Shown: positions 1-12,900 of the stretch, piece after piece
Layout: each line of letters opens with the position of its first letter
Position numbering within the stretch: the first letter of the stretch is position 1
DNA from: Pinus tabuliformis
Taxonomy: Eukaryota; Streptophyta; Pinopsida; Pinales; Pinaceae
Assembly (NCBI GenBank): GCA_031772625.1
Contig: CM062819.1
Coordinates: 827,297,503-827,361,502 of the forward strand
Direction: 5' to 3'
Length of the DNA stretch: 64,000 nt
The notes under the pieces: model-generated
What the model saw: only the letters and a program-made list of their open reading frames with translations
What the model was told of the DNA's origin: nothing
Databases searched by the model: none
Made by a program: the position numbers and the translations under genes

Positions 1-2580
1 TGGGTGGTTAGGACCCTGTATAGGAAGACCAAACCCAAGATGGAGACCATCTGCAATCCTGCATAAGATCCAATGTGTCCCCTAGCCTTCCAATACAACA
101 AGTCATCAAGGGAAATCTAGTAAAAGAGCTTACAAATTATGAGCAATAGGTGGGGACTTCATAATGGCATGCCCTTCCATAATGGGCTTTGGCATGTGCT
201 AGTATCTCCAAGCTCCAAATGGGGTTAACCAAGTATCCCATTAAGTGCTTTCTACTTCTAAAGGGCATAATATGTCCAAGGTACATCCTTTAAAAGGTGG
301 TGGCATGTGGTAAAGAGTTGAATGGAGTAGGGAATGAAAAGGAGCAGCCCTGGGCCACATGCTGGGGTACAAGGGTAGCTAAAAGAAGGGAAGCCCAAAC
401 TTGGGTATATAATCTATAGGAGGGAGCAATCGCGGTACATGAGGTGCCCAAACCTTAATTTTTCCACCCTTCTTTATATGCCTTTTACCTTTTATGATTT
501 TTCTTTAATTAACTGCTCAGGGCTCAAGGTGTGAGAGCATGATGTCTAATATATAGCAATGGATACCACTTTTAAGGTAGGGCAGTTCATTGCCCAGCAA
601 GGGTTGGGACAATCATGGGTTCCTAAATGATAAAGGAGGCTCATCTAAGGCCTGTAGGAACCAGGGTGATGGCCATGACGATGGGGTAGAGCTCATGTAT
701 TGGCTTTTCCCCACGTGCTAAATGTGTTTGTCCCAACCATCTTTTGCATTTTGTGGTACATTTTCCTGTTGAATGTGGCCAATTATGCTTTTGTTTTTCT
801 TTTCAACTGCATCAACCTTTAGGGCATCATTCCAGACCTAACCCAAGGTGTGGGCAAGGGGAAGGGGAAAGCCAACCCTATGTGGACCCAATGAAGGAAT
901 GTGGACCCAGGTGGGAGAAATGATGAATGGGGTTGTAATGAGTGGAAAGGGGGCAATATATGTGGATGAGGGAGTGGGACCACGCAACCAAAAGCATAGT
1001 TTCCCATGAAGTACCATCCCTAAAGCCAAAGGGTCAATAAAAGAGGTCTCATGGGACTACAATCCAAGGTTAACATCCAAAAAGGAGTCTAGGGGACAAG
1101 AGCACAAACCTAGCCCATTCTTTCCGTTGATTCCCCCCATTAATCCATGCCCATAGGTGTCCATGATAAGCAAATTACAACACTCGATTATCAGATGACA
1201 AGGCTTACCTTTAGGTTCAGGAGGCCCACCTTCAAACATACGATCATGGCAGATGGGTGAAGGACCACATGGTTGGCTCAGGTAATGAAGAAATGGAACA
1301 ACGAGCTAGTTGGTGGCTGCAAGGGGTTGTTCGTTGCTCACTGAAGACCATCTTGGAGATAAATTTTCTCCTAGGGATATCACCCACAAAATGGTGGGTA
1401 ACAAGACAATCATGGGTTCCTAAATGATAAAGGAGGCTTATCCAGGGCCTGTAGGAACCAGGGTGATGGCCATGATGATGGGGTAGAGCTAATGTATTCA
1501 CATTTTTCCCACGTGCTAAATGTGTTTGTCCCAACCATCTTTTGCATTTTGTGGTAAATTTTCCTGTTGAATGTGGCCAATTATGTTTTTACTTTTCTTT
1601 TCAGCTACATCAACTTCTGGAGCATCATTCTAAGTCCAACCCAAGGTGTGGGCAAGGGGAAGGGAAAAGTTGACCCTATGTGGACCTAATGGAGGAATGT
1701 AGACCCAGGTGGGAGAAATGATGAATGGAGTTATAATGAGAGGAAGGGGAGGAATATATATGGATGAGGGAGCGGGACCTCGCAACCAAAATCATGGTTT
1801 CCCATGCAACATCATCCCTAAAGCCCAAGGGCCAATAAAAGAGGACCCACGGGACTAGGGTCCAAGGTTAACATCCAAAAGGGGTCTAGGGGACAAGAGC
1901 ACAAACTTAGCCCATTCTTTCCGCCAAATCCCCCCCATTATTCCATGCCCAAAAGTGTCCATGATAAGCAAACTACAAAACTCAATTACCAAATGACAAA
2001 GCATACCTTTAGGTTCGGGAGGCCCACCTTCAAAAATACGATCATGGCAGATGGGTGAGGGACCACATCGCTGGCTTAGGTGGCAGAGAAATGGCACAAC
2101 AAGCTAGTTGGTGGCTACAAGGGGTTGTTGGTTGCCGACTGAGGACCATGTTGGAGAAAAATTTTCTACTAGGGATATCACCCACAAGATGGTGGGTAAC
2201 AGGGCCATTGAGGGAGGTCCCATTGGACTGTGATGAAAAATTAACCCCCATTTAGGTGAGCGAACAAGATGATGGTCAAAATGCCTCTTCCTTCTAGGTT
2301 ACCCCATAATCCATGCCAAATGCGTAAAATGCAAACAAGCATAAGCACCCGATTGCAAAATGACTAAGTACCTTTTAATTGGAAGCCCACATTCCAACAT
2401 GTGCTCTTGCCAAGTGGGTGAGGAAACATATGACTAATGCAGGTGGCAAAGATATGAATGGCACATCGCCATCCACTACTAGTGGCTGTCAGGAGCTGTC
2501 AGCTACCCGTTGGAAGAGATGATGGGAGAAAAAATTCTCCTATGGGGTCACCCAATTTTGGGGGGTAAGAAGTGACAATG
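1..2580 (+). repeat. Unclassified dispersed repeat R1, copy A
   Basis: G/A-rich, non-coding, with stops in all frames. A partner copy lies inverted at 18400-19720. It contains a tandem duplication (separate entry). The right end, near a CACCC..GGGGTAAG stretch at 2550-2572, abuts the PLE relic. No LTR primer site or coding domain was recognised. It sits in the next, downstream intron of RECQL5. It could be a large LTR or a non-autonomous element. Confidence 0.5.
605..2197 (+). repeat. Two-unit tandem duplication, period about 797 bp
   Basis: Unit 1 (about 605-1400) and unit 2 (about 1401-2197) share long blocks, for example the stretch around CCACGTGCTAAATGTGTTTG at 710-730 and again at about 1510. 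Offsets measured at two anchors are 796 and 798 bp. The units have clearly diverged, so the duplication is not recent. The inverted copy at 18400-19720 seems to hold one unit only. Confidence 0.75.
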
Positions 2581-2589
2581 GAAAACCTA

Positions 2590-3200
2590 TCATGATACCA
2601 TTTGTTTGTTGAATATGGTTCCACAAGAGGTGAAATACGCCGACTTCAGACATATACTCACCAAGCCTGCGATCTCCTGATTAGTCAAGCTTACAATAAA
2701 ATCCAAAACTTCACCCATTGGCATTTTTGTGGGCAGGGAAACAACAATGAAGCCAACCAGCAGATCTTTTTCTATTTTGCACATTTAATATTGTCTACAA
2801 AATCATTTGAATCCTTGATGAAGGAGGAAGTGCATCCTGCCAATTGTTTAAGCCCTTTAGACAAGAATTTCGCCAATTTCTAGGTTGGAACATCAATGGT
2901 GTTACAATCAGACATAGAGGAATCCTGTCCTTGCGTATTTTTGGTGGACCATAAATACAAGGAATAATAGGACTCTTTGGAGTGAAGTCATCCAGAGAAG
3001 AGGTTTTAATAGTTTATGTTAGCTCCCTCAGAAACTTGCTGCTTGGATCCTTGTTCAATTTTCTGTAGCTGCCACTGGCTTCCAGATGTTCTGTTATTTT
3101 CCTTCCAGTCTCTTCAATTCAACACCACAGTAGCAATACCCTCATTGGCTTTCAATATGATGTTGTCCCTATTCGGTCTTAAACTTTTTAAAGCCTTAGC
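2590..3200 (-). pseudogene. Penelope-like element (PLE) reverse transcriptase relic
   Basis: Read on the minus strand across several frames the relic shows PLE reverse-transcriptase blocks in order. ALKSLRPNRDNIILKANEG (about 3190-3130) fits the PLE ADKG block. LEASGSYRKLNKDPSS (about 3080-3030) fits the usual TYxxLxxDP. IYGPPKIRKDRIPLCLIV (about 2960-2905) fits GLPKIHK..PLRPIVS. LVGFIVVSLPTKMPMGEVLD (2760-2700) fits the VSFDVxxLFTxVP catalytic-Asp block. ICLKSAYFTSCGTIFNKQ (2650-2600) fits LxxCLxxTYFxFxGxFYEQ. Frameshifts and stops interrupt it, the catalytic Asp of the SFDV block is lost (GFIVVS), and it breaks before MGSPLSP, so it is dead. No GIY-YIG endonuclease was found. PLEs of this type occur in conifers; the lineage is inferred. 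Confidence 0.75.
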
Positions 3201-3855
3201 CTTCTCTTTATTAATATTTAAATTAAAATTGAAATATATTAAATTAAAAAAAAATCTTTGTTGTTGGAATATTCTGTTTTTGAACAATTCTTTTTCTCAT
3301 TGGAGTCTTCCCACTTCCCACCATGCCCTCATCTCAGTTCATACCTATAAGGCAAAGGAGAAAAGTGAGGACAAATCTTTCTATCAAGCAGTCTGACTGC
3401 TAAAGTAAGCAGCCAGTGTGCATACGAAGTATACAAACTCAGACCTTGCTCAAGTGCCAATGAATACAAGCAAGGAGGGTAGGGAGCAAGGTGAGAATCT
3501 CTAACTGCACTCTAGGCAAGAATTTCTCAAAATGGTAACTGAATTCCATGTCAAAGTTTAATTTATGGAGTGGTTCACTGCTTTTGAGGAAGACCCACGA
3601 AACATATCAATGCCAAGCTATAATTTCATAATATGCTTAACATTTAAGAATATATTCCTAAGGTTAAGAAAGCATATATATATTTAAAGTACATGATGAA
3701 CACAAAATATTTCCTAAACTCAACTACAATTGCTCATCAACCTGTGCAAGGGAAACTATATGAGCTCTACAGATGCATCACGCAAGTCACTATAAAATAA
3801 CACTTTGCATGACAATCCAATATTGACACCAAAAGAAACAAGAGCATAATCAAAC
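3201..3855. other. RECQL5 intron 6 sequence, no feature recognised
   Basis: AT-rich at 3200-3290, otherwise plain intronic sequence between exon 6 and the PLE relic. A pyrimidine-rich tract followed by TATAG near 3340-3360 looks like an acceptor, but no family sequence follows in frame. Confidence 0.5.
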
Positions 3856-3934
3856 CTGAAATTTGCAATAGATTATGATGCTCCTAGCCTCAAGAAAAGG
3901 AGGAGACTTCATCAGTAAGAGAAGATCCTTCATT
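3856..3934 (-). CDS. RECQL5: RECQL5 exon 6: start of RecA-like domain 2
   Basis: 79 nt: one base completing Arg, then 26 codons, MKDLLLLMKSPPFLEARS followed by IIIYCKFQ. This is the conserved entry into the second RecA-like domain of plant RecQ5. Donor CAG|GTTTGA at 3855, acceptor TTTGTAG at 3935. It ends in phase 0. It is too short for a standard ORF listing. The next exon is not in the window. Confidence 0.9.
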
Positions 3935-6900
3935 CTACAAAATGGACAGGAATTTATGTTAAGATGGTTATAGTTTCTACTCTTTAACACCTCTACAAAA
4001 GCACCTGCAGAAGCTCAACGGAAATTACAAGACTAGGCACTAGCATTTGCCTGCTATCACTAAAAGAGAATGACAGCTGCAAGTTTTCCCTCAGATGAGA
4101 TACTTGCACAACATCACTGGGAGAAATCTCAAGTGAATGCAATATAGACTGCAGTGTCTTCTTCGTTGCTGTGGCAGTCATGGCAAGAACACACTGTACC
4201 TTCAACCTTTTTCTGACAATAGTTCCAAGCCTAAAATATGAAGGCCGAAAATTATGCGACCTGTAGCAACAATACGACTTTCCATGTCATAAGATAATTT
4301 CAAATACATCAGCAGAAAAACATGCCCATATCAAATGCATAAGATAAACCTGAGCATTTGGCCTAAAGATGCAACAGTGAACAGAATCTGTAGTCACAAG
4401 ATGTGCATGGCATATTTTTTTTCCATTATAAAAAGAAAATGTCACAAATTCACAATACTTCTCAATCATTGTTTTTAACCATGCTAGAAAAAGATAACAC
4501 ACCATATCTAACATTGTCAACTTCAAAAAAAAGGAGAAATCATCAAAAAATATTTTTAAGCCATGAGATTACTCACCACTCAGATAAACAGTGTGCTTCA
4601 TCAACAACCACCAAAGAAATTAAGGGAATGCTTTCAATGATTGACAAAAAGTTGTCATTCAACAGCCGCTCAGGAGAAATAAACAGTACCTACAATGACT
4701 TGAATGTCTCAGTTTGCCACTTCAGAAGGAAAAGAACAACATAACTATTAACCACAAGGTTAATCACAAGGGAACCAAGCATTAGTGATTTTTATTTTGT
4801 CTGCTCCGAATGACCTAGTGCATAAAAATCTCAATGTTTTTCAACTGAAACAATCAATCACAAGTTACAACAAGAGCAAAGAGAGTGTATTTTTAATCAG
4901 ATTTGCATGAAGAACAAAAGACTCTCCTCCAACCCTTAAAGTTTGAAGTCCAGATACAAAAACAAAAAATATTTGTACTAGAAAGAGTAGTTGAATCCTT
5001 AGATAAAGTAAATATTATAAGAATAAACAACAACATCACCTTTCCTTACTCTCCCTTTGTCACGATTCACAACAAATCGATAAACCAGATCTCTTTCAAC
5101 AATTTGGTTGCTAATTTCAAAATATATACAGAAGAAGACTATCGAAGATGTCAACTGTCAATATATACTCAAATAAGTGAGTTTAATATATTATTTTAAT
5201 AAAAAACAATTTCAAAAATTTCTATAAATTACTTTGTGGTTCCATGGCAACACACACCTTTAGTAACCAGTGCTAGGCTAGACCCTTATTACATAATATA
5301 TGTGACATAATTAAAGCTTAAGCTTTAAAAATGTCAGCAAATAAAATAAATTTTAATCTCGCGTCGACAAAGTAGCATAGGAAAGCCCATGGTGGTGTGG
5401 TCTAGTAGCAAGTTGTGAGGTGAATTTGATAGTTACTATAAGCAGCATTTCCAAAAGGAAAGATAGCCTAGGGCAACAAGTTACTAAATCATTGGAGAAA
5501 ACAGAGTGGGGGGAGCATAATCATAAGGGCAATTCTTTCTACATATAACAATTGATGCAGGTTCTTTAGTAACATAGCCACCTTATTTATTATATTCCCA
5601 TTGCTTCCCTTGTATCAGGCTAGCAAGAGCAATATTGTAGAATTTATCATTGTTTAAAAGAGAATGTAAGCTCGGGTAGGTACTTTAGCATAAGCCTTGT
5701 GTCTAGCAGTGCAAAAGTTGCCCACATTCTCCTTAGAAAACTTGCTCAAGTGTGAGCAAGTTGCTTTGTAACTTAGAAAAAGCACATAATAGTATGTTAG
5801 CTTACTAAGCTAAAAGAAACTTAAGAAAAGTAAAGTAATTTACTTTAGTTGTTTTATTTTAATCTTAGTTGTTGATCTCAAGTGAGGCGAGATCTAATCT
5901 CGGCCATTAATCACTATGAGATTAGGGATAGGGTTATAGATTTAGCTCAAAATAATGTTATAAAAGCAAGATTGAGGAAAGCAGAGGACCACGCTACAGC
6001 AACACAAGATTGAGAGAGGCATCTCAAAGAGCGGTGTGCTAGGTCTGAGGGAGTGCAGAGAGGCTGGAGATACAAATCTGCAAACAAGATCAAGCACCAA
6101 CCTAGGGAAAATCCACTAGATCAAATCTAGGTTATTTGTATTCAATATTTTCTCATTTGGGCCATTATCACAAGACGGGAACCCAAGTAGGTTCTGAGTC
6201 ATTGTTAATGATGAACTATTTTGATTGGACAGAATATGTTTGTGTCGTTGTTTTATGAGACTTTTTATTTAAATTTGCTTTTCTTGAATTTGTGTTTGAA
6301 CTTAGTTGTGTATTTATTCAGTAGATCATTTTTTTGCTAAGAATTAAGTACCGAGTGTTAGGTTCACAAGAAATCTAACATGGTATCAGCGCAGAATCTC
6401 TGAAACTGATCTCGGAATTATAGGAAACTAGAGTTTGTACTGTTAGTCAAGGTTGTCATTGATGTCAATATGGCATTGCTTGTGATGGCAAATTCTTGTG
6501 ATGTGTGATGTTGCCCTAGATGCCCATTGATCATAATACCCTAGTGATGCAAGCCCTAGAACTAACCTTGTTGTCGGAATATGAAGATGCCATAACCTCA
6601 TGTATATTATGAATCAAGGTCACTTGAAGCCTTAATGAAGAAGCCCTAATATGATGATGTCCTTACTCTTGATGAAGAAGCCCTAATCCTAATAAACTTA
6701 ATGGCCTAAGTCTATGATGAAGGAGCCCTAAAAATTGAATGCCTAAAAATAAAATCCTAATGGCTGCCATGAAAAATAATGATGACAATTTCACAAATAT
6801 AATTTTCTTGATGGGAAGATGACCTCACCTAAGGATGAAATTGACATTATCTTGTAGAGGATATTTTTCCCTTTCTAATGAGCTATTATACACCTCCTAA

Positions 6901-9900
6901 CTCCTAGATTGTGAGAAGTTGAATTTATAAGTTAGAAAATTCAAGAGACGTGTAGGTTGTCATGTCCCCTCAGGAGACATGTCTCTTCATTGGAGGTCAA
7001 ACCAGTATATTGTTGATTTTGGGTAGGCATCGGATGTGCTCTAGCTCCGAAATTTTGTGGAGGGGCTAGAACACACGAGATCTCCAGAACCCAGAAATCA
7101 TTTGGATAAATTCCACCCGGATGAGGAGTTATTAAAATAATTAATATTTTTAATGAGTTCCTAAATCTAAACTTAGGAAAATAAAAATATTAATGTGTAT
7201 TAATAAAAATATAGGTGAGAAGGTTCTAAGTGACCAGGATCAAGCTTGTTTTAATCTTAGCCATTGATTAGAGATTAGATCATGGTAGTCGATTCATCAA
7301 CAGGAAAAGTATAAGAGGAGGCTTGAAGGTCAGTTGAAGATATACCAAAATATCAAAGAGTTCAATTTTTCTAGGGCGTGGTTTGTTGAGAAAGTCGAGT
7401 TAAGTGATCTAAGTCACAGTGAGAGGGGCAGTTCAACAGAGGGACTTCAGTCCAAGGCCGAGGACACATAGCAGAGAGGCAGAGCAGCAGCAAAAGAAAC
7501 AGCGCAGCTCCACAGAGAGTAACGCAGAATCTAGAGGGGCTGACGCAGTCCCTTAGAGGCAACACTGGGGTTTTCTGTGGGACAGAGAGAGCAGTAGTTC
7601 AGCGTATCGACTTCTAAGCTAGGGAGGCTCACTAGGAGGGTGACGCAGTTCCAGCGCAGAGCTTGGAGCAGCCATCACTGCCCAACACTGGGAACAACAA
7701 TTGTCATATGTGGGATTTGATCATCCAGTTGTTGGAATTGTCAAAATATCTATCTCCAGATAGAGGTACTTCTGCCAGGTTTATTCTTTGTTGGGTGAGT
7801 TGGATTGGCACCCTAGTTGTATTCAAAAATCTCTTAATAATACAAACCCTCTATATGTTGCACCAATTTTCCCGCATTGAGTTTTTCGGGGGACAATTGT
7901 CCAAAAATAACAGTGCCCCTTGTGTGATTGTCTCAGTTTATTTCAATCCATGATTTGTATGTATGTGTAGGCTGCAATAGTGTTTTTATTGTTGTTTAAG
8001 TAATTAAATAACTTGTTGAATGTGAAGAACAAGTAGGAGATGATAAACCAGTGATTGCAATAGGATTTCTAGTGTGTAGATTCAAAAATTTTCACATGGT
8101 ATCAGAGCATTACAGATCATAGGAGACTGAAGACACCAACCGAGAAATCCAGAGAATTTATTGCCAGAAGCAATTGTCCCGAGTGACAGCGTTGTTTCAG
8201 AGGCAGAGGAGCAGTTGCAGGTGTGACGCAGAGCCAGAGGAGTGACGCAGAGGCTCACGCAATGCCTGTGTCAGCATTTCGAGCCTGTAGAGGGTGACGC
8301 AGAGCTAGAGAGGAGCCCATGCAGTGACTACGTCAGCTCTCTGGGCTAGCGTAGAGCCTGAAAGGTTCAAATCAGCCAATTATTGGGGCTAGAGGAGCAG
8401 AGCAAATTCGATTTGAGGAGTTGGTGGGACGCTGCTTCTGTTGGTGCAAAACAGTGTCTGCGGAGACAGAGCCGAGGTAGAGGGAGTCTCTGCCTTGATA
8501 GATTTCTAGCCAAAGAAATCTAGATCCGAGTTGCAGTAGCAAAGGAGCATTGGAGAGGAAGTGATTTGACAATTGGTAGGAGGATTTCCGTGAAGGAAAT
8601 CAGGACTCAGAGGGAATCTAGAGGAGCTTGTTCCTTAGAGGGTTTCTTGCGTCAAAGAAATCCAGTTCCAAGTCTTGCTAGATCGACAACAGGAGGGAGA
8701 AGAAAAGCAGTCCTATTTTTGAGCAGAGATGGTAGTGAATGGGTTGAGGGATCAGGACAAATTGGATGGAGCATCCAATTTTGTCATCTGGAAGGCCAAG
8801 ACCCTGGCAATCCTAGACAAACATTGCATCAAGGACTATGCCTTGAAGATAGTTGTTGAGTCGGTCGATGTTGATCCATTGAAGAAGTACGAGGAGGCCC
8901 AGGCTAAGGCCAAGTGCATGACCCTAGACGGGGTCAAAGATCATGTAGTACCACACATTATTGAGAAGAACACGGCAACGGAGATGTGGGAGGCACTGAC
9001 CACCTTGTATCTGGAATCTTTCGTCCAATGGAAGATGCTACCAGAAAATCAGCTGAGACAATACCAGATGCAAAAAAGAGAGGAGATCGATCCCTTCCTT
9101 CTCAGGTTGCAAGGGATTCGCGACCAGTTGTCTTCCGTGGGGTCTACACCAGATCCTGAGTTCATCGTCAGGACTGCCCTAAATGCAGTCACTGAGGACT
9201 CTCCCCAGTTAGGAGGAGATGTGGGCAGCTCTTCGACAAGAAGAGCTCAGGAGGATGACCAAGACCGGGAGTAGCGGCAAAGGAACCCAAGTAAAGAAGG
9301 AGGAGGAGGAGGATGCAACGCTCGCATCAGCAAGACAGCAAGGGGAGCAAAAGAGAAAGAAGAAGGACATCAGCAAGGTCAGATGCTTCAACTGTGGGGA
9401 ACTAGGACATTATGCCACTTAGTGTCCCCAAAAGAAGGGCAAGGGGGAGGCTTCTTACTCAAAGGCTGCTCCAGCGAAAGTGGACAAGGAAGGCGAGGAT
9501 GACAATGGTGCCATGAGTGCTCATGTGCCTCTAGAGAAGAGGTGGGGCAACATGGAGTTGTATTCGAGAGGACTACATGGAGGGCAAGATCCTTGAGGTT
9601 CCCAAACTCTTGGATCACATACGGCTACGGGAGCCCTTAACGACAGTAGCAAAATGAAGGGTGTGGGTTGGAGCAAGGTGTGATGGAGCGACAGTGGCAT
9701 TGCTAGATTGCCATAGTCTAAGGCAGCGCAATGAATGTTGTAGCAATGTGAGAGGCACAAAGCAGTTTGCAGCAGTGCAGTAGCAGCAGAGGGTCAGCAC
9801 AGACTAGCAGCAGAGGTAGTTTCAGCATCACAAGGCATCCATATTGACCAGCATGTCAGTGTTTGGGTGAGTTTGTCAGTTGCTTATTTCTCAGTAACTG

Positions 9901-12900
9901 AGTTGCAGTGCAGCAGTTAGCAGTGGTAGTGCTATGGGTAGCATGATGCAGCATTTTGAGAGGGAGTTGCAATACAGATGTAGCAATGGCGGTGGCAGAG
10001 TCATGGACAGCAGTATAGGAAGCAACGGTGCAGTGGATGAAGGGCAGCAAACCAAGCATCAACAGCACAGAGGACCGATGCAGTGGATCAATGTAGTACT
10101 TCTGTTGGGAAGTATTACTAGAGCACTGTCCTCGCTAAGAGGGAGTGTTTATTTTGGGTAGCATCAGATGTGCTCTAGCTGCGAAATTTTGTGGAGGGGC
10201 TAGAACACATGAGATCTCCAAAACCCAGAAATCGTTTGAAGAACTTCCACCCGGATGAGGAGTTATTAGAATAATTAATATTTTTAATGAGTTCCTAAGT
10301 CTAAACTTAGGAAAATAGAACTATTAATGTGTATTAATAAAAATATGGGTGAGAAGGTTTTAATGACGAGGATCAAGCTTGTTTTAATCTTAGCCATTGA
10401 TTAGAGATTAGATCACGGTAGTCGATTCATCAACAAGAAAAGTATAAGAGGAGGCTTGAGGGTCAGTTGGAGATACACCAAGAAATCAAAGAGTTTGATT
10501 TTTCTGGGGCGTGGTTTGCTGAGAAAGTCGAGCTAAGTGATCTGAGTCACAGTGAGGGGCAATTCAGTCGAGGGACTTCAGTCCAAGGCCGAGGATACAT
10601 AGCAGAGGGGCAAAGTAGCAGCAAGAGAGGCAGCGCAGCTCCAGAGAGGGTGACGGAGAAGTTAGAGGGGCTAACGCAGTCCCTTAGAGGCAGCGTTGGG
10701 GTTTTCTGTGGGGCACAGAGAGCAGTAGCTCATCATATCGACTCCCGAGCCAGGGAGGGTGACTTAGCTCCAAGAGGAGGTGATGTAGTTCCAACACAGA
10801 GCTTGGAGCAGCCATCACTCCCCAGCACTGGGAACAGCAATTGTCATCCGTGGGGTTTGATAATCCAGTTGTTGAATTGTCAAAATATCTGTCTCTAGAT
10901 AGAGGTATGTCTGCCGGGTTTATTCTCTGTTGGGTGAGTCAGATTGTCACCCTAGTTGTATTCAGAAATCTGCTTAATAATACAAACCCTCTATATGCTG
11001 CACCTGCTTTCCCGCATTGGGTTTTTCCGGGTACGATTGTCCAAAAATAACGGTGTCCCTTGTGTCATTGTCTCAATTTATTTCAGTTCATGATTTGTAT
11101 GTATGTGTAAGCTGCAAGAGTGTTTTTCATTGTTGTTTAAGTAATTAAATAACTTGTTGAATGTGAAGAACAAGTAGGAGATGATAAACCAGTGATTGCA
11201 GTAGGATTTCTGATGTGTAGATTCAGAATTTTTCACATATATATAGGAGTTCAGACTCCTCATTCTAACACAGAAATTTCAGTGAAGATCACAGAAAAAC
11301 GGAGCAGTAAGGAAGCCAAGGAGGATAAAAGGATATAACTGTTTGGGCAATCTGTTTGGGTTACTTCTCTAAAAATCTCGGACCAGGCTTGTGTTGAACC
11401 AGAAGTTGAGGAACTCGGACAGTGATATACCTTTGCAGCCTCAGATTTCAGAACTATACAACAGTTCGAATTGCAGCCCTGTACTTAGGCTCGGACCTGT
11501 GGAGATAAGCCTAAACAGCTTGGACTTACCTGTGTGGAGGGCTCAAAACTATTAGCATTTTAAGGGCTCGGACTTACCTGTGTGGAGGGCTGAAAACTAT
11601 TAGCATTTAAAGGGCTCAGACAGCAAGACACAAAACAGTGGACAGCGTTTTTGGAAGGGTCAGATTTGTTTCAGCTTCAGACCTACCTTCAAAGGTTCGA
11701 ACTATCACCTGTGAGCTCAGCAATAAAACTCAAGATTTGTTGCAGTGTTAGGAGCTCGGACCTGTGGAGTATATACATCAGCCTTGTCTTCAAAAGCTTG
11801 GACTTTCACCAAACTAAAAACTCAGCACCTCAGACTTCGGATCAGCTGATCTTAAGCTCGGTACTAGCCACAGAACATCTCAGTAGTGGATCTATGTTAA
11901 TACCATTAAAACCTCAAGCCTTCTAAACCAGTGATACTTTGAAGGTTCAGTTTCAGTGAAGATATAACTGTGGAATGACTGTGATTATCAAGTTTTCCAT
12001 TCAATGAAGGCATAAACAGTCAACAAGTCAGTCTAGAAGTGATGGTGGCCTAAACAAGTTATAAGACCTTGGACAGTGAATCATTTGGTGGACAGTGAAG
12101 CAATTGGTGGCTTGGACAGTGAAGCATTTGAAGGCCTAATCAGTGATGAAATCAAGGCATGAAGTATTAAACAGCGAAGTGAAAAAGATCTTGCACAATG
12201 AAGGATTAAGTGACGTAGAACATATTTTCACAGTGAAGTGTTGGAGCCTTGAACAGTCAAACAGTAGGACTGTTGGGAAGCAGAATTTGGGTCTTGATTG
12301 AAGTAAACCTATTGTGCAACAATACCTCATCTAGGAACAGTTACTATATCAATTTGGAACAATACATTGTGCATCTCCTGATTAGGCTTTGGGTTTGAAC
12401 ATATTTGAAGTACTTGTGAAAGTAGTCTTGAAGAACATCTGGTGCATTTAGAGACTAATTGTATTAGTCCATTGGAGCAGTTATTATAGACATCTTGGAG
12501 CACCTATTGAAGAGCTTGTGGAAAAATATCTTGTTGGGCAAGCATTGTGAAGACTCCCTTGGAGAGTTCTTGAAGAAGCCCTTGAAGAGGCTTAGAGCAA
12601 GTGCAAAACTTGGGCTGCCAACTGAAGACACCTTGAAGATCTTGGAGATATTATTGGAGACCATGATGCATTGAAGAAATCATGAGGTGACGGAGATCTT
12701 TGTTTGGGTAATATGAAGAGCAGTGGTGACACCTTTTGAGAAGACAAGGTTGTCATTGATGAAGTGATTTGTAGGTAGATAATATCAGCGATATATCGCC
12801 GAATATCGGAAATATCGCGATATTTTCGGCGAGCCGAAATATCGCCGAAAAAATATCGAGATATTTCGGAAAATATCGCGCGACGATATAAAATATCACC

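Larger units (their letters stand above)
7011..11237 (+). mobile_element. TR-GAG1: complete LTR element with gag only
   Basis: LTRs at 7011-8096 (1086 bp) and 10146-11237 (1092 bp) both begin TGTT and end TTTCACA. The 5-bp duplication tatat flanks the element (7006-7010 and 11238-11242). A tRNA-Met primer site follows the 5' LTR and a purine tract AAGAGGGAG precedes the 3' LTR. The 2.05-kb interior holds only a decayed copia-type gag with a CCHC knuckle; there is no protease, integrase or reverse transcriptase. This fits the TR-GAG class of non-autonomous elements, presumably moved by an autonomous copia. The first 115 bp of the LTRs differ at about ten positions, so it is not young. Confidence 0.92.

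Noticed and set aside
2602..2883. Plus-strand ORF of 93 codons
   Set aside because: It is the antisense reading of the PLE reverse-transcriptase blocks on the minus strand and has no domain of its own.
3330..3365. Possible RECQL5 exon 7 start after CCTTATAG on the minus strand
   Set aside because: The expected family sequence begins Tyr-Glu and so does this, but the frame stops within a few codons and nothing else matches; taken as chance.
4903..5199. Plus-strand ORF of 98 codons in the giant intron
   Set aside because: AT-rich, no recognised domain, no start context; chance ORF.
7663..7953. ORF in the TR-GAG1 LTR, with relatives at 10841 and 20233
   Set aside because: Its recurrence is explained by the repeated LTR. 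The three readings differ by frameshifts, so it is not a conserved protein.
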